A stretch of DNA of 64,000 bases from Domibacillus antri (GTDB taxonomy: Bacteria > Bacillota > Bacilli > Bacillales > Domibacillaceae): the NCBI RefSeq assembly GCF_001936625.1, contig NZ_MSDU01000017.1:1-64000 (forward strand), read 5' to 3'. The position numbers and the translations under genes are program-made. The notes under the pieces were generated by a model that worked only from the letters and a program-made list of their open reading frames with translations, was not told the DNA's origin and searched no databases. This document shows positions 34,606 through 43,911 of this stretch, in pieces (within the stretch, counting starts at the first letter, position 1; each line of letters opens with the position of its first letter).

Positions 34606-35259
34606 TTGAAAGACCGTTCGACAACACACATTTTCTCAAAAGGTGAAGAAATTGCGAATTCGATTACACATGGCATCGGTGCATTATTAAGTATCGCTGC
34701 ACTCGTTTTGCTCATTGTCTTCTCTGCATTGCATGGGAACGGCTGGCATTTAGCCGGGTTCACGGTGTTTGGCATCACCATGTTTCTGCTCTACATGTCG
34801 TCAACACTTGTGCACAGCTTCCCGCAAGGAAAAGTAAAAGACTTATTTGAGATATTTGATCATTCATCCATTTACTTGTTTATTGCAGGCACGTATACCC
34901 CATTTTTATTTATCGCGGTAAAAGGGGCGCTCGGATGGTGGCTTTTTGGTGCAGTTTGGGGACTGGCGCTGATCGGGACCGTCTTTAAATGCTTTTTCGT
35001 AAAAAGATTCGTCGTTCTGTCGACGGTTGTCTATGTCATTATGGGCTGGCTCATTGTGTTTGCCTGGGACCGTCTCGTTGATGCACTGTCACCGTTGACC
35101 CTTGCTTTTTTGGTGACAGGAGGCATTTTATATACAGTCGGCGCGCTTTTTTACGTATGGCGCGGATTTAAATATCACCATATGATCTGGCATCTTTTTG
35201 TTCTTGCCGCCAGCATCTTTCATTTCTTCGCTGTCCTCGGACTGCTCCCGGACGCCTGA
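34606..35259 (+). CDS. Hemolysin III/PAQR-family membrane protein (YplQ-like)
   Basis: A protein of 217 residues with seven helices. Conserved family motifs: GEEIANSITHGIGA, MSSTLVHSFP, FEIFDHSSIYLFIAGTYTPF and KYHHMIWHLFVLAASIFHFF, including the Ser/His/Asp residues that bind metal in PAQR/ceramidase-like proteins. Physiological role is not known. TTG 34606 is preferred because AAAGGAG lies nine bases ahead; the TTG at 34597 abuts that site. Confidence 0.88.
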   Translation: MKDRSTTHIFSKGEEIANSITHGIGALLSIAALVLLIVFSALHGNGWHLAGFTVFGITMFLLYMSSTLVHSFPQGKVKDLFEIFDHSSIYLFIAGTYTPFLFIAVKGALGWWLFGAVWGLALIGTVFKCFFVKRFVVLSTVVYVIMGWLIVFAWDRLVDALSPLTLAFLVTGGILYTVGALFYVWRGFKYHHMIWHLFVLAASIFHFFAVLGLLPDA

Positions 35260-35261
35260 AA

Positions 35262-35291
35262 AACCATTCCCGAAAAGCGGGAATGGTTTTT
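35262..35291. terminator. Terminator between HlyIII-like gene and TctC remnant
   Basis: AACCATTCCCG-AAAAG-CGGGAATGGTT with T6 after it and A run before it; may serve both strands. Confidence 0.85.
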
Positions 35292-35295
35292 TCGT

Positions 35296-36215
35296 TCATT
35301 CATTCATGAAATGGCGGTATTTTCTCGTATCAGATTCCAAAAGCTTTATCGTGTCAATACTGTTCCGGTAAAAAGGCGTCCATTGGTTTTTTTTCATCTC
35401 GTCTTTCCACACCGAGGAAGCGCTAACTTTCGATAGAAGAACAGACCATTGCCTTTTTTCTTCTTCAGACATTTCTTTTGGACCCATCACACCGCGCCAA
35501 TGTGGAAAAACGAGATCAATGCCTTGTTCTTTCCAGGTAGGCACATTCGGCATGCTGTCGAGCCTTTCTTCAGATGAAATGGCTAAGATCCTCACTTCTC
35601 CTTTTGTCAGCATTTTCGCGGATTGAGAGGAAGATAATGACGCGGCTGCGATCTCGCTGGATTGAAGAGCTGAAGCAAGGGAAGGGGCATCATCATATCG
35701 AAAAAAGCGCAGCTGTGAAGCGGCGATTCCTTCTGAACGGGCCGCCTGTGCAAACGCAATTTGATCATCGTTGCCAAACTGAGGTTCAATTCCAATCGGG
35801 TTTGCATCCGGGTCGTTTTTTAACTGGTTCATCAAATCCGCAATAGTTTGGATGGGGGAATCAGCCGGGACGATGACAGACTGCCACTCGCTGGCCATTG
35901 TTGCCAGCGGTGTAAAGTCCTGATAGGTCATCGTGCTATAGCCGAGTAATTCATTTGTAATAACAAGGCTTGATGTCATCGCAACAGTATTCCCCTTTTC
36001 TTCATTTAACGAGGACCATCCATTATCGCCGCCATCTCCTTTTCTGTACTCAATCCGGATGGGCCGGTTTGAACCGACAGACGGTGTGCCTGTTCAACTG
36101 TTTCCTCGGTCTGAATGAAATAAAAAACAGCAGACATCCCGGCAATAATAAGAAAAAGAAGAGAAAAAACAAGTGTAAATATTTTTGTCCTAAGTGGAAT
36201 GATCTGCTTCTTCAT
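35296..36215 (-). pseudogene. TctC/Bug-type tricarboxylate-binding protein, deleted near the N-terminus
   Basis: ATG 36215 (AGGAGAC upstream) starts a membrane anchor (IFTLVFSLLFLIIAGMSAVF) and reaches VQTGPSGLSTEK. The rest of the protein appears in another frame: GGDNGWSSLNEEKGNTVAMT, then LVITNELLGY through PTWKEQGIDLVFPHWRGVMG to the stop at 35296. About 25-35 residues that normally follow the GPSG strand are missing, together with a frame change. Such proteins bind carboxylates outside the cell for TctAB, but no tctA or tctB is nearby. Confidence 0.7.
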
Positions 36216-36275
36216 ACTGTCTCCTGATCACTTTTTTAAAATTGTACGAAACATTGACGAAGAAAGAAAGAGAAA

Positions 36276-36306
36276 ATCCCCGTTTTTGCGAAAACCGGAC
36301 GGGGAT
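36276..36306 (-). terminator. Terminator of the MFS gene
   Basis: ATCCCCGT / ACGGGGAT around a 15-base loop; on the minus strand followed by TTTCTCTTTC. Confidence 0.65.
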
Positions 36307-36364
36307 GCGTTGGAAACAGAGAAGTCACTCCCGCTCTATCGTCACATCGGAGGAATTCCTTCAT

Positions 36365-37558
36365 TTACTGTTCCCTGCTGCGTAACATTGCATCAGACGG
36401 TAAAAAGATGGCGATAACCCCCAAAATCGGCAGAGAACCAGCAATGATCATCACACTTCTTATTCCGAACGAATCCGCCAGCGTACCGAATAATACCGCA
36501 CCAATTGCGCCCATTCCGAATGCAAGTCCGACAATAAGACCCGACGCCATTCCTACTTTCCCCGGCAATAGTTCCTGAGCGTATACAACCGCCACACTGA
36601 AGCTCGATAAAATAATGAATCCAGTGAGAACCAGGACGGGAAGGACGGCGCTTTCCGGTAAATGTGGAAGCATCAATGTGAATGGTAAAGCGCCAATCAT
36701 GGAAAACAGCAAAATGTTTTTCCGTCCGAAACGATCCGCCAGCGGGCCGCCCAAAAACGTGCCGGCTACACCTGCCCCAAGAAAAGCAAACAAATAAAAC
36801 TGTGCTTTTGGGATGGAAAACGCATAATCTTCAATTAAATAAAACTGATAAAAGTTCGTAATGGCAGCTGCATACCACGAGCGGGCGAACACAAACATGA
36901 TAAGCAAAAAGACAGCAATTTTTATTGCTTTCGTTATCGTCTGACCGGAATGATTTTGTTCTTTTTTATGTACATTATCCGGTGTATGTTCTCTGTACCA
37001 GACTGAGACTCTATATAACAAATACACACCAGCCGCCGAGACACTTGTAAATAGCAGCGCTCCATGCTGCCCGAATGGGACAAATAAAAGAGCAGTAAAA
37101 ACAGGAGCGAGCGACTGTCCTCCATTTCCACCCATTTGATAAATGGATTGTGCAAGCCCCCTTCTTGGTCCTGCCGCCATATAAGCAACCCGCGAGCCTT
37201 CCGGGTGAAAAACAGCTGAAGCAATGCCAATCAGTAAAGCGGCGAGCATAACGAAAATAAAGTTCGGCGCAAGTGCATATCCGATGACACCGGCCGTTGA
37301 TAACACCATCGCAAATGGTAAAAAATATGGCCGGGGTTTCACATCAGCAGCCGCACCGAATACAGGCTGCATGATCGATGAGGTCATATTTAACATAAAC
37401 GCGATCCAGCCGAGCTGCGCATAAGATAAATGCAGAGACTTTTCAAGAATCGGAAACATAGCGGGTACGACAGATTGGATGGAATCATTTATAAAATGGC
37501 TTCCGCTGATCGCAAATAATATGCCATAAGCTGTATACTCTGTATTCTTCTGACTCAC
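36365..37558 (-). CDS. MFS transporter, fosmidomycin-resistance (Fsr)-like
   Basis: A 397-residue 12-helix major facilitator. The start GSHFINDSIQSVVPAMFPIL, then YAQLGWIAFMLNMTSS and FHPEGSRVAYMAAGPRRGLA, is typical of Fsr-type exporters; GGPLADRFGRKNILLFSMI is the usual loop between repeats. It may export a drug or metabolite; the substrate is not predictable. Full length with no disruption, in contrast to its neighbours. The PadR remnant divergently or adjacently placed upstream may once have regulated it. Confidence 0.88.
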   Translation of the reverse strand: MSQKNTEYTAYGILFAISGSHFINDSIQSVVPAMFPILEKSLHLSYAQLGWIAFMLNMTSSIMQPVFGAAADVKPRPYFLPFAMVLSTAGVIGYALAPNFIFVMLAALLIGIASAVFHPEGSRVAYMAAGPRRGLAQSIYQMGGNGGQSLAPVFTALLFVPFGQHGALLFTSVSAAGVYLLYRVSVWYREHTPDNVHKKEQNHSGQTITKAIKIAVFLLIMFVFARSWYAAAITNFYQFYLIEDYAFSIPKAQFYLFAFLGAGVAGTFLGGPLADRFGRKNILLFSMIGALPFTLMLPHLPESAVLPVLVLTGFIILSSFSVAVVYAQELLPGKVGMASGLIVGLAFGMGAIGAVLFGTLADSFGIRSVMIIAGSLPILGVIAIFLPSDAMLRSREQ

Positions 37559-37649
37559 AACGTGCAGCTCCTTCCGTTATTTAGACAAGCGAAATATATA
37601 AAAAAGCCCCTGCTGTGCAGAAGCAATAAGTACTTGCATTATATCGAAA

Positions 37650-38017
37650 TTAATACACGTCTTCCAGTGCTTTTCGTAAAAGAGACATACTCCGATCCAG
37701 GTCGGTTTTCACCTGTTTTTTGTACAATTTGGCTTTTTCATAATCCGCAAACTGATAAATAACAATTTCTTTATATTTGGCCCCCTCCTGCACTTTTTTT
37801 GGCGCATTAAAATCCCATCGTCAATGAGTTCGTGCAAAGACCGGTATATTTCTGAATGGTTTGGCTCGTATCCAAATGGTTTAAAAGAGGCTTTTAATTC
37901 ATCCATAGCCTGCATCCCGTACATTTTATGTTCTTCCACAAATCGGATCATATACAATTTTAAAAAAGCGCGCTGCTTAATTAAAAATTTCCCTTCACCT
38001 CTTGGCATGTCAATCAC
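37650..38017 (-). pseudogene. PadR-family transcription regulator, frameshifted
   Basis: The winged-helix half is intact: FLKLYMIRFVEEHKMYGMQA, GYEPNHSEIYRSLHELIDDG, ILMRQKK. At an A7 run (37794-37800 on plus) one A seems missing; with eight the frame continues VQEGAKYKEIVIYQFADYEK to ALEDVY and TAA at 37652-37650. That tail is the PadR dimerisation helix. PadR proteins repress nearby efflux genes in response to small molecules, and the MFS gene lies next to it. Confidence 0.78.
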
Positions 38018-38106
38018 GTCCAGTCTATAATGTTTTCTTTCATTTTAACATAGTGGACTATAGACTTGTTGTTTAAAATAGTTTAATTTGAATTTTGCAT
38101 ATAATG

Positions 38107-39087
38107 TTATTTGTCTATTCTGAGTTCGACTGCATGCGCAATGCATGGAATCGAATCTTTTTGTAAAACTGATAATGGGGATAGCAGTGCACCTGTGGCC
38201 GCAATAAGGACGCGTGTCCACTCACCCGACTTCATTTTTTGATAAATATGCCCGCATGTCACAGCTGCTGAACAGCCGGCACCGGACCCGCCGGAAAACA
38301 CTTGCGGTTCTGAACCATACAATAGTTCTCCGCAGTCTAAAATGGTTGCGTCAGATAGATCCATGCCGCTGTCTTTCAATAATTTAACTGCAATTTGCTT
38401 ACCCGTTCTGCCTAAATCTCCCGTTATTATACAATCAAATTGTTCAGGTTCCTGAACGTGGCGAATAATGGTATCTGCCGCTGCCGGTGCCATCGCGGCT
38501 CCCATATTAAATGGATCTTTCAATCCGTAATCCATCACCCGTCCAGGTGTTGCCGAATGGATGTATGGACCATCACCGCTGCCGGATAGAACGGCGGCTC
38601 CGCAGGCTGTAGCGGTCCATTGAGAAACCGGGGGCTTTTGACCGCCATATTCGGTTGGATAACGAAATTGTTTTTCGACAGCGGCATTATGGCTCGCTGC
38701 AGCTGTCAGCACATGTTGCGCATAACCCCCGTCAATAAGAGCCGCGCCTGTCATAAAACCTGCCATTGACGTCGCGCATGCGTTAAATAAACCGATGAAT
38801 GGGATGGATAGTGTACGTGCCGCAAAGTTTGTCGGGGTCATTTGGTTGATTAAATCTCCCGCTAAAAAAACATCGACTTCTTCGTTTTGAAGCCTCGCTT
38901 TTTTCAGCGCATGAATAGAGGCGTCTTCCATTAAACGCCGCTGTGCTTTTTCAAAACTTGCTTCACCGCCGTAAAGTCTGTCAAAAAATTGATCAAACGA
39001 CGCTGAAAGAGGTCCTTTCGCTTCAAAGGGCCCGCCCACGGCAGAAGCGGATTTGATGACCGGTTTTGTTTTAAATATCCACGTCAT
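38107..39087 (-). CDS. spoVAD: Stage V sporulation protein AD (SpoVAD), stand-alone copy
   Basis: A 326-residue thiolase-fold protein matching SpoVAD: NQMTPTNFAARTLSIPFIGL, FNACATSMAGFMTGAALIDG, ATACGAAVLSGSGDGPYIHS and FSGGSGAGCSAAVTCGHIYQ. SpoVAD binds dipicolinic acid for uptake into the forespore. No spoVAC or spoVAE is adjacent, so this may be an extra copy or a relocated gene. ATG 39087 follows AAGGATGG; a TTG two codons upstream is less likely. Confidence 0.88.
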   Translation of the reverse strand: MTWIFKTKPVIKSASAVGGPFEAKGPLSASFDQFFDRLYGGEASFEKAQRRLMEDASIHALKKARLQNEEVDVFLAGDLINQMTPTNFAARTLSIPFIGLFNACATSMAGFMTGAALIDGGYAQHVLTAAASHNAAVEKQFRYPTEYGGQKPPVSQWTATACGAAVLSGSGDGPYIHSATPGRVMDYGLKDPFNMGAAMAPAAADTIIRHVQEPEQFDCIITGDLGRTGKQIAVKLLKDSGMDLSDATILDCGELLYGSEPQVFSGGSGAGCSAAVTCGHIYQKMKSGEWTRVLIAATGALLSPLSVLQKDSIPCIAHAVELRIDK

Positions 39088-39168
39088 GGTCAAACCATCC
39101 TTTTTTTAAGTAGAATGAGCCGGTCTATTGTTTTTATACATACAAAAAACGGCCAGAGCCGCTTTCAC

Positions 39169-40608
39169 TTAAAACGTTGTAAAATGAAGGAGTTTCTGAA
39201 TGGTATAAATGATTCTTTTGCCTAATGCCATTTCATCATCATGTACTTCATAATCTGCCGTAAAAACCGCGCCTTTGTTTTCCCATAACATATGAAAATA
39301 GCCTTCCACTTCTGTCATGATGCTGCTGTCATGCGCGGCAGAAATTTTTACGTCTGTTTCCAAATTAAAATTGTTTAAATTTCTCGATGTATGATTGGCT
39401 GATCCGCTGATGATAACTGCTTCTTCTTTTTGTTTCACATACATCATTTTAGGATGAAACTGCTCGGGAGAAAGCGCATACCACCGCACATCGATTTTTC
39501 CATCTGTATCCTCAATCAGTTCCGACGCCATTGGAATATTGGGCAGGCCCGTTTTTTTCTGGCCAAATGAATGTTTATTCGTATCGAGAATAAGATTCGC
39601 CTTTACACCACGGTTCGCTGCATCTGTCAGTCCTTCAATTACGGTCCGGTCCGCTAAATAAAACATGACCAGCCATATTTCGTCCCCTTGAACCGTTGAA
39701 GCGATTTCATTTCGGATGGCTTCCTGCACCTTTCCTTCCGTTACAAGCTGTACTTGAACATTCCCATTGTCTTTATGCCTCGGTACTGCATCCGGAAAAT
39801 TCGTTTCACGCCTTGTATCCGCTGCCGCTTTTTCACTTTTCAGCATGTCATTGACAAGGGCCCCTTTGACTTCGAATGCAACATTTGCAAAGTACGCACT
39901 TGCATCATGCGGATTGGCTGAACTGATGAGAGTTGTTTTTTCCGTTGTGACGGTTTTGCGATGATTGGCTTTTACATTAAATAAGGTTAATTAGGAACGG
40001 ACCGTCATATCCGGCGCTGTTTCCGCAAACGCATTTGACAGCCAGCCGTTATGGCTGCCGCCAAACCATGAAAACAGCATTCGGTATAGGCCGCTGTAGA
40101 CTGGTGTCGAATCTCTCAGCGGGTCCATGTTTGTGATCACGACATCGATTCCAGCTGCTTTCATTTGTTCAAATTCCGGCACGCTGTGTGAATGATAGGA
40201 TGTGTTCACTTCATCCGAAATAAAAATGATCGGCAAATCAGGATTCTCTCTTTTTTTCGTCAATAACACATCCGTAATATTCTTTACATTGCCCGGGTAT
40301 TCTTTATCTTTCTCGTGATAAGAATTGAATAAAAAATAATCGATGACAATAAATTCTTCTGCTTCATCAATGATTTCCAATGTGCGGGTGAAAATCTCCT
40401 CTTTAAAAAACTTCTCATCATTTCGTTCACCGGAAACATTGTAGAAAAAATCAATGTCTTTTTCCGAAACAAGATATTCTTTACTTTCGTATGAGATATT
40501 TTCAGGAAGAGGCTTGTAAACGTTATACAGCATCACAATGACATATACAGACAAAAAAAGAATGGCCGTCAGCCGCCATTTCCCCCATTTATCCATTCTT
40601 TTTTTCAT
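39169..40608 (-). pseudogene. Phospholipase-D-like (HKD) membrane protein with in-frame TAA
   Basis: A 480-codon frame from ATG 40608 (GGGGAGAAC upstream) to 39169. An N-terminal helix (LTAILFLSVYVIVMLYNVYK) anchors two PLD-like halves: NHRKTVTTEKTTLISSANPH and FHPKMMYVKQKEEAVIISGS with ANHTSRNLNN. The only break is TAA at 39993-39991, between DMTVRS and LTLFNVKANHRKT, where Tyr is likely in the original. Both HKD-like histidines lie after the stop, so a truncated product would be inactive. Substrate unknown; lipid or nucleic-acid phosphodiester. Confidence 0.78.
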
Positions 40609-40679
40609 GCCCGTTCTCCCCTCTCTATGTTTCTTTTACCATACCCCGATGCGTAAGAGAGATAAACCGGTTAGAACGA

Positions 40680-41747
40680 TTAATTTATATATTCAAACAG
40701 CATCGCCACGCCAATCCCACCGGCACTGCCGACAGCTGCTATGCCATATTTCACCCGCTTTTCAGGCATGCCGTAAAACAGCCGGAGCACAAGCATCGCA
40801 CCGGATGCACCGTATGGATGACCAAGCGCCAGTCCTCCTCCATATACATTTATTCTTTGAATAGGAATGTTTAGTTCACGGGCCGTATACAAAATTTTAA
40901 CGGCAAATGCTTCGTTGATTTCCCACAAGCCGATGTCCCGGGCGGTTAAATGGTGATGCTTCAACAATTTTTGAATCGCGGGTACAGGCGTGGCGGCTGG
41001 GAAATTCGGGTCAGCGCCTGCTGCAGCACTGCCAACTATTTTTAAGCCTTTGCTTGCTTTTGAAGTAAGCGTGACCGCGCATGCGGCATCATTAAATGCC
41101 GACGAATTAATGGCCGTTACAGTGCCGCCCGATTGAAAAGCGGCTTTTGCCCGACCCGCCAGCTTTTCAATCGGGCGCTTTTTCATGGCCGCTTCATCTT
41201 TCGTTATTCCGTTCACCGGCACCACTTCCTTCTGGAAAAGCCCGCGCGCGGCAGAATCATAATAGCGATTGTAGCTGAGTATGGCATAATGATCCTGATC
41301 AGTTCGTGAAATTTGTTCCCGCTCTGCCAGCCATTCCGCCGCGATCCCCATTTCCGGATCGCCTATATACGGCGGTGAAAAAACAGCTTTTTCCGGACGG
41401 GGTGAAGTACTGGAGCTTTCGCAGCCACCCGCAATAATGCAGTCTGCTTCCCCGGATTTAATAAGCGATGCCGCGAGACGAATCGCTTCTAAGCCGGATG
41501 AACATTGCCGGTCAATCGTCAACCCCGGGACCGTGTCCGGCAAACCTGCCAGTAAGGAAGAGAGTCTGGCGATATTACCGCCCGGGCCAGTGACATTGCC
41601 CAGAATGACTTCATTCGGAGGGGATTGAAGTCTGTCGGATAACTTTTTGATCACCGGTGCCGCCAGCTGTTCAGCACCTGCTTTTTTTAAAATACCGCCT
41701 TTTATGCCAACCGGTGTCCGGTAAGCTTCTGTTATAAACACATTCAT
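40680..41747 (-). CDS. yhfS: Thiolase-like acyltransferase YhfS
   Basis: A 355-residue thiolase-family protein, shorter than standard thiolases (about 390). The nucleophile Cys is present (IDRQCSSGLEAIRLA), as are EINEAFAVK and GGGLALGHPYGASGA with catalytic His. The C-terminal motif that usually has the second catalytic Cys (C-x-GGG-x-G) reads AAVGSAGGIG, apparently lacking it. It could carry out a condensing or degradative acyl-CoA step, or have altered chemistry. It overlaps yhfT by four bases within a BirA-box operon. Confidence 0.8.
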   Translation of the reverse strand: MNVFITEAYRTPVGIKGGILKKAGAEQLAAPVIKKLSDRLQSPPNEVILGNVTGPGGNIARLSSLLAGLPDTVPGLTIDRQCSSGLEAIRLAASLIKSGEADCIIAGGCESSSTSPRPEKAVFSPPYIGDPEMGIAAEWLAEREQISRTDQDHYAILSYNRYYDSAARGLFQKEVVPVNGITKDEAAMKKRPIEKLAGRAKAAFQSGGTVTAINSSAFNDAACAVTLTSKASKGLKIVGSAAAGADPNFPAATPVPAIQKLLKHHHLTARDIGLWEINEAFAVKILYTARELNIPIQRINVYGGGLALGHPYGASGAMLVLRLFYGMPEKRVKYGIAAVGSAGGIGVAMLFEYIN

Positions 41748-43150
41748 TTAAACGCCTCCAGTGCCATCCTTTTCACTTCACTGCGGGCAATTTTTCCGTT
41801 TGTCGTATAGGTCAGTAAGTCTACGTTCATCCATTTACGCGGGACTTTTTCAATCGAAAGAGAAGACTTTGTATACGTTTGAAGCTCAGAAGGCTTCGCA
41901 GTACCTGTATAAAAACAAATGATCCGCTCCCCTAAATGTACATCAGGGATCGATGTAACGGCCACTTCTTTCACTCCAGCGTGATTTAAAATCACTCTCT
42001 CTACTTCTTCCGGATACACGTTGACCCCGCCAGTGATGATCATAAATTGTTCGCGCCCGACAATATATAAATATCCTTCTTCATCCATAAACCCCGCATC
42101 TCCAACCGTATAAAAACCATCTTCTCCAATGTCCATCCGATACGAACCATTCATGGCATATCCGCTGAAAAGCATCGGGCTTTTCACATAAACGACTCCC
42201 GTTTCCCCAGTCGGCACCACCCGCCCCCCGCTGCGGATTTCAATAGTCACACCAGTGCTTGGCCTGCCTGATGACGCCGGCTTTCGTTTATAGTCATCCG
42301 GCGTCATATAGGAGACAAAGCTCAACTCAGACGCGCCATAAAACTCATAAAGCGCGGCGTTTGTGTGGCGTTCCATCCATTCCCGCTTCCGCTCAGCCGT
42401 CCAGCCGGCGCCGGACAAAAAGACAATTCCTCTTCCTTTTAAATCAAGATCCATTTGCAGCAGTGATTCCAGCATCGTCGGTACCGCATAAAAAACAAAC
42501 GTTTTTTCATTTTTCATCGTACGGGCGCATTGATGCGGCAAAAATTTTTCATGAAGGATAAGCTTTTGTCCAGAATATAACGCAAAAGCGGCGCCATATA
42601 AAAAAAGGGAATGGTGAACAGGGCCGGAGATAATAGCCGCCTCTTTTCCATTAAGCGGAAAATCAGAAAGACCTGCTTCAAAACTTTTCACCCAGGACCG
42701 GTGCCCTCTGGCAAACTGCTTCGGTACACCGCTTGACCCTGAGGTAAAACCGGAATAAAAAACGGCTTCTTCATCATGGCAGCAAAAGTCAGTCGGGTCT
42801 GTGTTCAAGATCATTTCTCCTACAGCTTCCAATTCTTCTTTTCCAATAAAAATCCGTGGCACCGCCATCCGCAGCCGTTCTTCCTTTTCTGCCTCTTTCA
42901 TCCGCGCATCAAGCGGCATAAAAGTCCAGCCGGCACGGGCTGCTCCACAAAAAAGCGCCAATGATTCCCATCTATTCACCGCGGTAAGGGCAACGGTTTC
43001 ACCTGGCTGCCCGAACGACAATAACCAGTTTGCCGCTTTTTTCGTGATGGCTTCCCATTCTCCATATGTAAAGGTTTTTGTTTCTGTCTCCATAAACAAC
43101 GAATCCGGGCACGATTGTGCCCGGAGCGGAAATGTGGATGTAATATTCAT
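41744..43150 (-). CDS. yhfT: AMP-forming acyl-CoA ligase YhfT
   Basis: A 468-residue ANL-family enzyme: TSGSSGVPKQFARGH phosphate loop, LYEFYGASELSFVSY, GDAGFMDEEGYLYIVGRE and YTTNGKIARSEVKRM with the catalytic Lys. It should activate a carboxylic acid to acyl-CoA; association with BioY suggests pimelate or a fatty acid linked to biotin supply. The start ATG 43150 follows GGGGGGATT; upstream codons would overlap bioY's end region. Overlap with yhfS. Confidence 0.85.
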   Translation of the reverse strand: MNITSTFPLRAQSCPDSLFMETETKTFTYGEWEAITKKAANWLLSFGQPGETVALTAVNRWESLALFCGAARAGWTFMPLDARMKEAEKEERLRMAVPRIFIGKEELEAVGEMILNTDPTDFCCHDEEAVFYSGFTSGSSGVPKQFARGHRSWVKSFEAGLSDFPLNGKEAAIISGPVHHSLFLYGAAFALYSGQKLILHEKFLPHQCARTMKNEKTFVFYAVPTMLESLLQMDLDLKGRGIVFLSGAGWTAERKREWMERHTNAALYEFYGASELSFVSYMTPDDYKRKPASSGRPSTGVTIEIRSGGRVVPTGETGVVYVKSPMLFSGYAMNGSYRMDIGEDGFYTVGDAGFMDEEGYLYIVGREQFMIITGGVNVYPEEVERVILNHAGVKEVAVTSIPDVHLGERIICFYTGTAKPSELQTYTKSSLSIEKVPRKWMNVDLLTYTTNGKIARSEVKRMALEAFK

Positions 43151-43181
43151 TCGTAATCCCCCCACATCATTATATCAAAAT

Positions 43182-43736
43182 TTACGCGGCCCGGCGGAAT
43201 GACGGGACCGCCTGCAGGGCATCCCGCAGCTTTGGAACAAGAACGGCCGCAGCGGCTGATTTAATCAAGTCACCCGGAATAAAAGCCATGCTTGCAATCG
43301 CCACTTCTTGAATGCCGACTCCGGTTATGAATGATTGAACCGGAATACCGATGGCGTACAGGACGGCCACACCACCGATGACATTCGCCGTAAAAGTCCG
43401 GCGTACCGTTAATTTAGCTGCACGTTCTGTCAACAAACCGACCACAAACGCACCGGCAATCCATGAAATTAAAAAGCCTGCGCTTGGCCCGGCAAAAACA
43501 GCAAGGCCTCCTCGGCCGCCCGCAAGAAGCGGCGCGCCTGCTGCAACAACAAGCAAAAAGATGATTTGACTGACAGCTCCGAGTCTGGAGCCAAGAATGC
43601 CTCCCGCAATCATAACGCCGATTGTTTGAAAGGATATCGGTACGGGTGTGAATGAGAGCGGGATTGGCGGCAAGAAGCCTAAAACCGCCATAATTGCCGC
43701 AAACATCGCGGCTTGTATCCAATGAATTGTACGCAT
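43182..43736 (-). CDS. bioY: Biotin transporter substrate-binding unit BioY (YhfU)
   Basis: A 184-residue S-component of an ECF transporter with six helices: FLPPIPLSFTPVPISFQTIG, GGILGSRLGAVSQIIFLLVV and GGRGGLAVFAGPSAGFLISW, the BioY signature. It captures biotin and works with a shared EcfAAT module encoded elsewhere. First gene of bioY-yhfT-yhfS, with TGGAGGC before ATG 43736 and a BirA operator 55 bases upstream, so biotin should repress it. Confidence 0.93.
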   Translation of the reverse strand: MRTIHWIQAAMFAAIMAVLGFLPPIPLSFTPVPISFQTIGVMIAGGILGSRLGAVSQIIFLLVVAAGAPLLAGGRGGLAVFAGPSAGFLISWIAGAFVVGLLTERAAKLTVRRTFTANVIGGVAVLYAIGIPVQSFITGVGIQEVAIASMAFIPGDLIKSAAAAVLVPKLRDALQAVPSFRRAA

Positions 43737-43790
43737 TGTGTATTGCCTCCATTACGTTGTTTTTAACAGTGTAATCGACATATCTTTTTA

Positions 43791-43820
43791 TTGTCAACCT
43801 GATTTTATTACAGTTAACAA
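43791..43820 (-). promoter_or_regulatory. BirA operator of the bioY-yhfTS operon
   Basis: TTGTCAAC-N14-GTTAACAA on the plus strand, nearly perfect dyad of the known Bacillus BirA box (TTGTTAAC, spacer, GTTAACAA), overlapping the promoter region of bioY. Confidence 0.85.
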
Positions 43821-43911
43821 TCAAGGTTTATATTCGACACCCACAAGGTCCTGCCTCTATGGTAAAATATAGCCCATGCATACATATTTACAAGCAGGGA
43901 GTGCTTTTTTG

